The position numbers were made by a program, and so were the translations under genes. Positions 30,241 to 36,138 of a stretch of DNA of 36,138 nucleotides are shown here, one piece after another (the first letter of the stretch is position 1; every line of letters starts with the position of its first letter). Location: NCBI GenBank assembly GCA_021202335.1, contig JAJQDE010000030.1:1-36138 (forward strand), read 5' to 3'. The notes below the pieces were generated by a model that searched no databases, was not told the DNA's origin, and was given only the letters and a program-made list of their open reading frames with translations. This DNA is from Lachnospiraceae bacterium. Its GTDB lineage: Bacteria; Bacillota; Clostridia; Lachnospirales; Lachnospiraceae.

Positions 30241-33200
30241 GCTTACAATGAGCGCGTTTGGGGCGTATGCGGATAAAGCGTATATTGATTTTGAGCAGTT
30301 TGCGGATAAGGGTCTGTTTTTGATATCGGGCGATACGGGCGCGGGCAAGACCACGATTTTTGACGCTGTCTGCTTTGCGCTGTATGGCACGACAAGTGGA
30401 AGCTACCGCGATACGAAAAACCTCAGAAGTGAGTACGCAAAGGATGAAACGGAAAGCTTTGTCGAATTTTCTTTTTCGCATCAGGGGAAAAATTATCGTG
30501 TGTACCGCAGTCCGCAGTATGAGCGCGCCTCAAAACGCGGCGGCAGGTCAAATATGGTTACGGTGCAGGAGAAGGCGGCGCTTTACTGTGAGCCTGACGC
30601 TCCGATTGAGGGCATAAAAAATGTAAATGACGCGGTTTTTGACTTACTTCACATTGACGAGAAGCAGTTTAAGCAGATTGTGATGATTGCGCAGGGTGAA
30701 TTTTGGGAGCTTTTGAACGCGAAAACGGACAAGCGGACGGATATTCTGCGCACTATTTTTATGACGGACGGCTACAAGGAAATAGAGTATAGGCTAAAGG
30801 CGCGCATGGATTCGGGCTTTGGCAGGCGCGAGGAGGCAAAAAACAGCATAATTCAGTATCTGCGCGATGTGTCGGCGGACGAGGAGAGCGAGATGGCACA
30901 GGAGCTTTCTTTGCTTAAAGGTCGTGTAAGCGAGAGCAAAAGAGTGTGGAACGTGGAGGAAATCCTTTCGCTGATTGAGCGGATTATCGTGGAGGATTGC
31001 GGGACAAACAAGACAAATGCCGAACTGCTTGACACGGAGGGAAAAAATCTTGACGAGCTTAAAACTAAGCTTGCCACAGCCGAAACGAACAACGGATTTA
31101 TTGCGCGGTTTAACGCGCTTGCAAGGCAAAAGGCGGATTTGGATGAGAAAAAGGATGAGATGGCTTCAAGAAGGTCACTGCTTGAAAAAAAGAAAGCAGC
31201 GACATATTTTGTCGCGCCTGTGTATAAGGCGTGGGAGGCAAAAAATAAGCAAAATATTTTATGCGAGGAAAAAATAAAAGACTCTCATGAGGAGTACAGC
31301 GATGCCTTAAAAGCACAGCAGGAGTCAAAGGCGGCGCTTTTGCGGGCTTTGGACAAGCAGGGGCTTGCGGATGAGAAAAGGCGTTCTGCCGCTAGGATAG
31401 AGGAGGATTTGCCAAAGTATGAGCAACGCGGCAAGCTGCAAAAAAAGCTTGAAGCCTACAGGGAAAATGAAAGCGGTTTTGCAAAGAGAGAGGATGAGCT
31501 AGGGGAGAGAGAGGTTAATCTGAAAGAAAAAATTCAGAAAATTAATGAAATTATTAAAAAGCTTGAAAACTGCCCTGCCGAGTTGGAAAGGGAAAAGGCG
31601 GCAGGAAAGCAGGCGGTGGAATTAAAAAAGGAAATATGTGCTATTTTGAGTGAGGATTTGCCAAAGCATAAGGCAAAAAAGGAGGAGCTTTTAAAGAAGC
31701 AGGAAGCGTTTGAGAAGGCAAGGGATGCGTTTGAAAAAGCGCGCGACAAAAGACAGCAGGCGGAAAGATTATTGGAGGACTGCCGCGCGGGAATACTTGC
31801 ACAGACCTTGCAAACGGACGAGCCATGCCCTGTCTGCGGCGCGCTGCACCACCCAAAGCCCGCTGTGCTTCCTGAAAAATCCATAACGGAGGAGGAGTAT
31901 AAAAAATACGCGGACGAGGAGGAGCGTCTAAGGCAGAAAAAGGAATCCGCAAACAAAGAGGCGGGGGAATTAAATTCCTTTGTGGAGGCTGAGAATAAGA
32001 GCATTGCGGAGAAAATTACAAGATGTCTTTCAAACGGAATTTATGACAGCAAAGTCGGATTTTCGGATAAATCAGGCTTGAATGAATTGTGCGGATTGCT
32101 TGAAAGCGAACGGCAGCGGATAGAAAATTTCATTGACCAAAAAAAGGATTTGGTTGTCGGGCTGAATGCAAGCTGCGAAAGGCTTAAAAAGGCGCAGGAG
32201 GAATTAGAGCAGGCGTCGGGCAGTGAAACGCAGGAGCTTGAAAGGGAAAAGAGTGCGTTCGAGGATGAAAAAATTAAAAATCAGACAGAGCTTTTAAAGG
32301 TTTCGGCAGATTTGCAGGCTTTGAAGGATTTGCCCTATGAGAGCAGGCAGGCGGCGGAAAATGAGCAAATGAAAGCTAAGAACGAAGCGGCGGCAATTTA
32401 TGATGCAATTGAGGCGGCGCGGGAGGCGGAGAAAGACGCGGATAAAAGGGTGTCTGAAATAAAATCGGCAATAGCGACAATGCAGGGCACGCTTAAAAAA
32501 GACAGGGAGGATGAGCAGAGGCTATATGCTGAATTAAAGACTGCGCTCTCGGAGAAGGGCTTTGCTTCGGCGGAGGAATTTTTAAGCCTTGTCGCGACGG
32601 AGGATGAGCTGCGCGGGGAAGAAAAAGCCGTGAACGATTACAGCATGGAGCTGCAGACGGTGTCTGAACAGCTGCGGCAGGCAGGGCAGGACGCGGAGGG
32701 CAAAACGCCGATTGATTTAGAGAGGCTTCAGGAACAGCGCAAGGAACAGGAGAATACAGTAAATGAGCTGCGCGAGCGGCAAAGCGCTCTCAAGGCAAGA
32801 ATTGCAAGCAATGAGAGCAGGCGCAGGGAAATTGCGGACAGGCAGAAGGAGTATGAGCGTTTTACCAAGGATTACAATGTGGCAAAACGCCTTTATGAGC
32901 TTGCGCGTGGAACGACGGGAAACGGCAAGATTACCTTAGAGCAGTATATTCAGGCGGCAGGCTTTGACAGCATTATCCGCGCCGCAAACCGCAGGCTTTT
33001 GCCTATGAGCGACGGGCAGTACGAGCTGTACAGACAGGAGGGCGCGGTCGGAAAGCAGAAAAACAGCTTTCTTGATTTGGAGGTGCTTGACAATTTCACG
33101 GGGCATCGCCGCCCTGTCGGAAATCTCTCGGGCGGCGAGAGCTTTAAGGCGTCCTTAAGCCTTGCGCTCGGCTTGTCGGACACGGTTTCATCAAACCGCG

Positions 33201-33421
33201 GCGGCGTTCAGATGGACGCTCTTTTCGTAGACGAGGGCTTTGGCACGCTCGACAGGAAATCCATTGAAAACGCGATGGAGATTTTGGCAAGCCTTTCGGG
33301 TACGGGCAAGCTTGTCGGCATAATCAGCCACCGCGAGGAGCTAAAGGAGGCAATCCCGCAGCAGCTTGTAGTCAGAAAGACCATGAATGGAAGCAGGATT
33401 GAGGTGGAGAGAGGGGAGTAA
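30227..33421 (+). CDS. sbcC: Exonuclease SbcC (Rad50-type ATPase)
   Basis: SbcC is the SMC-like ATPase that controls SbcD. The 1064 residues show the full Rad50 layout: Walker A GDTGAGKT (35-42), a Q-loop near QGEFWELL, two long charged coiled coils, a central zinc hook C534-P-V-C537, then signature LSGGE (967-971) and Walker B ALFVDEGFGTLD (998-1009). Final motifs are SHREELKE and VRKTMNGSRIEV. The length is normal. It ends the + strand run before the oppositely oriented MATE gene. The 66-base gap between the two stop codons holds no convincing bidirectional terminator. Confidence 0.97.
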   Translation: MKPIKLTMSAFGAYADKAYIDFEQFADKGLFLISGDTGAGKTTIFDAVCFALYGTTSGSYRDTKNLRSEYAKDETESFVEFSFSHQGKNYRVYRSPQYERASKRGGRSNMVTVQEKAALYCEPDAPIEGIKNVNDAVFDLLHIDEKQFKQIVMIAQGEFWELLNAKTDKRTDILRTIFMTDGYKEIEYRLKARMDSGFGRREEAKNSIIQYLRDVSADEESEMAQELSLLKGRVSESKRVWNVEEILSLIERIIVEDCGTNKTNAELLDTEGKNLDELKTKLATAETNNGFIARFNALARQKADLDEKKDEMASRRSLLEKKKAATYFVAPVYKAWEAKNKQNILCEEKIKDSHEEYSDALKAQQESKAALLRALDKQGLADEKRRSAARIEEDLPKYEQRGKLQKKLEAYRENESGFAKREDELGEREVNLKEKIQKINEIIKKLENCPAELEREKAAGKQAVELKKEICAILSEDLPKHKAKKEELLKKQEAFEKARDAFEKARDKRQQAERLLEDCRAGILAQTLQTDEPCPVCGALHHPKPAVLPEKSITEEEYKKYADEEERLRQKKESANKEAGELNSFVEAENKSIAEKITRCLSNGIYDSKVGFSDKSGLNELCGLLESERQRIENFIDQKKDLVVGLNASCERLKKAQEELEQASGSETQELEREKSAFEDEKIKNQTELLKVSADLQALKDLPYESRQAAENEQMKAKNEAAAIYDAIEAAREAEKDADKRVSEIKSAIATMQGTLKKDREDEQRLYAELKTALSEKGFASAEEFLSLVATEDELRGEEKAVNDYSMELQTVSEQLRQAGQDAEGKTPIDLERLQEQRKEQENTVNELRERQSALKARIASNESRRREIADRQKEYERFTKDYNVAKRLYELARGTTGNGKITLEQYIQAAGFDSIIRAANRRLLPMSDGQYELYRQEGAVGKQKNSFLDLEVLDNFTGHRRPVGNLSGGESFKASLSLALGLSDTVSSNRGGVQMDALFVDEGFGTLDRKSIENAMEILASLSGTGKLVGIISHREELKEAIPQQLVVRKTMNGSRIEVERGE

Positions 33422-33487
33422 GTGCGGTTTAATGTGACCGGCGTGATATGATGAGGCTGCATAACGGCGGTAACAGTTAAAAAGCAT

Positions 33488-34849
33488 TTATATAATATGT
33501 TCTGAGAACAGCTTTTGAACCTTTTGATACAACTTTCCGGTTGCAACTATCATAAAAAGCAATGCAATCAGTTCCGCAGGCCAAAAGGCATACCAAACAT
33601 ATTTAATTCCCATAGTGGCAGCCAAAATATAAGCCATTGGAAGGAGCAACGCGAACTGGCGAATCAAAGTTCCGATCATCAGTATAATACTGTTACCAAG
33701 CCCGGATGAGGCATAACCAAGAAGCACCGTTACGGAAGCGAGTGTAAATGTGATTGAGATAATTCGCAACCCCGGGATGCCAATGGAAAGCATTTCCCCG
33801 CTTGCAGAGAAAAGTCCCAATAAAGTCTGCGGTATAGCAATAAATATCATTGTTGCAATAAGTGAAATGATAACAGCGGCAGGAATACTGTATTTGAATA
33901 CTTTCTTAATCCTGCCTAAATTTCCGGTTCCGTAATTATAGGAAATGATCGGTAAACAAGCCTGTCCCATACCGTTAATCGGCATTAGCAGAAAATTTTG
34001 CAGCTTATAATATACACCAAAGAATGCAACGGCAGACGGCGAAAATGGCATTAAAATAGAATTCATAACCGCAACCATAACTGACGGCATACCGTTTGTT
34101 ATCATAGTTGGCGCGCCGATTATGTATATTTTTGCCACTGCTGATTTAGTTATTTTATAATTTTTAAATGATACTTTTACTTCGCGGTTAAAAAATGTAT
34201 TGAGCAGACATGCAATAATGGAGCCGAGCCATTGACCGATTACTGTTGCGGCTGCTGCACCCTCAATACCCATTGCGGGACAGCCGAAATAACCAAATAT
34301 CATAATCGGGTCAAGTATAATATTGGTTACTGCTCCAATAACCAAAGATACCATGCTTAAGAATGTTTTGCCGGCAGCCTGCAAAAATCGTTGAAACATC
34401 ATTTCAATAAAAATACCTGAGCAGAATACCATACATATGCGAAGGTATTGGCTGCAAAGCCGGCAAATTTCCGCGTTCTTCGATAATACCGAAGCAATCT
34501 GCCCGGCAAAAATTGCGCCGGCAAAAACAAATATGATAGAGCTTGATACAGTCAAAATCAATCCTGTCACGGCTGTTCTTGTGACTTCGTGAAATTTTTT
34601 CTCTCCCAGCAGTTTGGAAAGCTCCGCATTTACTCCGATTGCAGTTCCCACAGATACCGTAATCATGATTACCTGTAACGGATACACTAATGAAGTTGCC
34701 GTCAAAGCATTTTCACTTAATTTTGCAACGAATATTCCGTCAACGATATTATATAAACTTTGAATCAACAAGGAAAACATTAGAGGTATCGACATATTAA
34801 CCAGTAGCTTTGGTATTGGCATAACTGCCATTTTATTTTCGGTTTGCAT
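33488..34849 (-). CDS. MATE-family multidrug efflux transporter
   Basis: The product has 453 residues and about twelve membrane segments. MATE proteins export drugs and cationic dyes in exchange for Na+ or H+. Characteristic parts are SIPLMFSLLIQSLYNIVDGIFVAKL at the N-terminus, LLGEKKFHEVTRTA after the fourth segment, and PINGMGQACLPIISYNYGTGN at the start of the second half, which places it in the DinF/NorM-like clostridial branch. GGAGGA precedes the ATG. A small hairpin (CCGCC/GGCGG, 34864-34876) lies between the MarR stop and this site. The DNA looks more AT-rich than its neighbours, suggesting transfer. It is probably regulated by the upstream MarR gene. Confidence 0.94.
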   Translation of the reverse strand: MQTENKMAVMPIPKLLVNMSIPLMFSLLIQSLYNIVDGIFVAKLSENALTATSLVYPLQVIMITVSVGTAIGVNAELSKLLGEKKFHEVTRTAVTGLILTVSSSIIFVFAGAIFAGQIASVLSKNAEICRLCSQYLRICMVFCSGIFIEMMFQRFLQAAGKTFLSMVSLVIGAVTNIILDPIMIFGYFGCPAMGIEGAAAATVIGQWLGSIIACLLNTFFNREVKVSFKNYKITKSAVAKIYIIGAPTMITNGMPSVMVAVMNSILMPFSPSAVAFFGVYYKLQNFLLMPINGMGQACLPIISYNYGTGNLGRIKKVFKYSIPAAVIISLIATMIFIAIPQTLLGLFSASGEMLSIGIPGLRIISITFTLASVTVLLGYASSGLGNSIILMIGTLIRQFALLLPMAYILAATMGIKYVWYAFWPAELIALLFMIVATGKLYQKVQKLFSEHII

Positions 34850-34908
34850 ACTAATCCTCCATTCCGCCCTTGGCGGCTCATTACAGTTGTTGTTTATTAT
34901 TGCTTCCG

Positions 34909-35334
34909 TTATGTTTCCTCAAGCATCATGCCTAACTTATGGTATATTTCTTCAAACACCCTTATAAAGGTTTCCGTATTTTCGGAGGATATATTGGAAA
35001 ACAATTGCTTATTTACCTCCTCAAAAGAAGTATTGATTATCTGACACATCTCTTTTCCTTTTCCAGTCAGGAAAATATAGTATGTCCTCCTGTTTCCGTT
35101 CATACGTCTGCGTTATATTAATCCGTTTTCTTCCATTCCATTTAATAAGGATGTCATAGAAGCTGTTTCAATAAAGCATCCGGAAGCTATTTCTGTTTGA
35201 TTGGAACCATCGTGTTTATCCAAATAACGTAATACCTTTGGCGGTTCTCTTGTCAGACCGGTTCCCTCGAGCATTTTCATAACATATTTGCGATGCATTG
35301 CATGTGTTGTTGTAAGCAGATTTTGAAATTCCAT
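34909..35334 (-). pseudogene. MarR-family regulator interrupted by an in-frame stop
   Basis: Read on the minus strand from the ATG at 35334 (behind AGGTGG), the frame gives MEFQNLLTTTHAMHRKYV, LTREPPKVLRYLDKHDGSNQTEIA and MTSLLNGMEENGLI, the first helices and helix-turn-helix of MarR. A TAA at 35113-35115 then stops it. The same frame continues with RRRMNGNRRTYYIFLTGKGKEM, the MarR wing with its conserved RR and LTxKG, and a dimerisation helix up to 34909. Only one codon is wrong; a single change to AAA, CAA or GAA would restore a protein of about 141 residues. The truncated 73-residue piece lacks the wing and should not bind DNA normally. A sequencing error is the alternative. Confidence 0.85.
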
Positions 35335-35340
35335 GTTGCC

Positions 35341-35392
35341 ACCTGATAGTTAGTTTTCTAATAATTATAATTCTAACATTTAATCAGGTCAA
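35341..35392 (-). promoter_or_regulatory. Promoter and operator-like inverted repeats of marR-MATE
   Basis: On the minus strand TTGACC (35392-35387) and a perfect TATAAT (35369-35364) are 17 bases apart. Nested inverted repeats surround the -10: ACCTGAT (35341-35347) with ATCAGGT (35383-35389), and inside them GTTAG (35349-35353) with CTAAC (35373-35377). The outer repeat overlaps the -35 box and the region just before the start codon. This suits autorepression by MarR. Confidence 0.75.
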
Positions 35393-35461
35393 GTAATTTG
35401 ATGAATAAAAAAAGTGTAAAAAATGTAAGGACTGAAAAACGGAACAGAAAGAAAATCCTCA

Positions 35462-35490
35462 TTGAACATCGCTTTGGGCTGTGTTAAACT
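35462..35490 (+). promoter_or_regulatory. Promoter of the AAA-ATPase-like gene
   Basis: TTGAAC (35462-35467) is 17 bases from TAAACT (35485-35490), with a TG extended -10 element at 35482-35483. It lies about 77 bases before the start codon and is divergent from the marR promoter. Confidence 0.6.
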
Positions 35491-35566
35491 AAATGAAAAT
35501 AGTGTGAAAAATAAATTTGCGGGATTGAGCAAGAATAGGGGATTAATATGAGTAAAGGAGCAGCGT

Positions 35567-36138
35567 ATGGGAATTTATTTAAATCCGGGGAATGAGGGCT
35601 TTAAGGCGATAAGAAAAGGCATATATGTTGATAAGACGGGCATGATTGATTATATTAACGGAACAATCGGTGACGCTTCGTGCAGAATGACCTGCTTTAG
35701 CCGTCCGCGTCGTTTTGGCAAATCATTTGCGGCAAAAATGCTATGCGCGTATTATGACAAAAGCTGTGACTCGCACGGGCTTTTTGACGATTTGGAGATT
35801 GCGGGAAAGCCGTCGTATGAGGAACATTTGAATAAATATGATGTAATCTGCCTTGATATTACGTATTTTATTTCCATTTCACAGAATATAAAAAACATAA
35901 TTTCAGATATTCAGATAAGCGTGATTAAGGAGCTTAGTGAAAAATACGGCGATTTGATAGCGGAGAATGAAAAAATACTTCCTAATGCTCTTGCGAGCGT
36001 TTCAAAAGAAACGGGCAATAAATTTATTGTAATCATTGACGAGTGGGATGCGCTTATCCGCGAGGCGAAGGACGATGACGCGCTTCAAAAGGAATATGTA
36101 CAGCTTTTGCGCGGGCTTTTCAAGGGCGGAGTATCAAC
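35567..36138 (+). CDS. AAA-ATPase-like protein (PF09820 family), 5' part only
   Basis: The frame begins at ATG 35567 behind AAAGGAG and is open to the window edge, giving 190 residues of a protein that normally has about 500-600. The start MGIYLNPGNEGFKAIRKGIYVDKTGMIDYIN, the Walker A-like SRPRRFGKSFAAKM and the Walker B-like FIVIIDEWDALIRE identify the family. The full protein usually ends in a PD-(D/E)XK nuclease domain (DUF1703), which would lie beyond the window. Such genes occur in many copies in Lachnospiraceae and Bacteroidetes, and their role is unknown; mobile or defence roles have been suggested. A short overlapping frame from 35548 ends quickly and is not a gene. Confidence 0.9.
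   Translation, partial: MGIYLNPGNEGFKAIRKGIYVDKTGMIDYINGTIGDASCRMTCFSRPRRFGKSFAAKMLCAYYDKSCDSHGLFDDLEIAGKPSYEEHLNKYDVICLDITYFISISQNIKNIISDIQISVIKELSEKYGDLIAENEKILPNALASVSKETGNKFIVIIDEWDALIREAKDDDALQKEYVQLLRGLFKGGVS

Noticed and set aside
33422-33487. Bidirectional terminator between sbcC and the MATE gene
   Set aside because: Only short imperfect repeats are present, without flanking T- and A-runs around a strong stem.
35113-35115. Recoding of the MarR stop codon
   Set aside because: The codon is TAA, not TGA, and no recoding hairpin or selenoprotein context is present; nonsense mutation or read error is simpler.

Overview
The window looks like a chromosomal segment of an anaerobic Clostridia bacterium, most likely Lachnospiraceae. 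The basis is strong GGAGG ribosome-binding sites, frequent TTG/GTG starts, Gram-positive lipoprotein signals, a rpiR/HI0933/cmk/ispH/rpsA order, a biotin-dependent decarboxylase sodium-pump operon, and two selfish families that are abundant in that group (an Rpn/PD-(D/E)XK nuclease-transposase and a PF09820 AAA ATPase). The genus cannot be fixed from this sequence. Nearly everything is on the + strand. The exception is a marR-MATE pair at 33.5-35.3 kb, which looks more AT-rich and foreign.

Layout. (1) 0-8 kb: an unknown lipoprotein, glycyl-tRNA synthetase, a three-gene ABC importer of the TrpXYZ/PF04392 type, and alanyl-tRNA synthetase. (2) 8-8.4 kb: rpsU (58 codons) with its own promoter and two tandem terminators. 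(3) 8.4-13.5 kb: two different D-Ala-D-Ala carboxypeptidases flanking a membrane metallophosphoesterase and scpA-scpB. (4) 13.6-14.5 kb: a heavily decayed Rpn-family gene carrying a cluster of perfect palindromes. (5) 14.5-16.7 kb: a blaI-blaR1 pair with a promoter covered by two near-identical operator-like repeats; the BlaR1 has no penicillin-binding domain. (6) 16.8-22.4 kb: an operon for an acyl-CoA carboxyltransferase (12S/MmdA type), a lipoprotein-OadG fusion, a biotin carrier, the OadB sodium-pump subunit and a free 5S oxaloacetate/pyruvate carboxyltransferase, closed by a strong hairpin. (7) 22.4-28.1 kb: TetR and RpiR regulators, an HI0933-like flavoprotein, cmk, a structured leader, ispH and rpsA. 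(8) 28.3-33.4 kb: cheR, sbcD and sbcC. (9) 33.5-35.3 kb (minus): a MATE efflux protein behind a MarR gene broken by one in-frame stop. (10) 35.57 kb to the end: the 5' part of an AAA-ATPase-like gene.

The most interesting system is the decarboxylase operon. It holds two carboxyltransferases of different substrate class (acyl-CoA and 2-oxo acid), one biotin carrier and one membrane pump. That is the part list of a Propionibacterium-type transcarboxylase joined to a Na+ pump. Its gamma subunit is unusually long and begins as a lipoprotein, which would place a roughly 155-residue domain outside the membrane. Other points for a second look are the BlaI operators with a non-PBP BlaR1, the mutually exclusive hairpins ahead of ispH, and the palindrome cluster inside the dead Rpn gene. 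No rRNA, tRNA or CRISPR array was seen.
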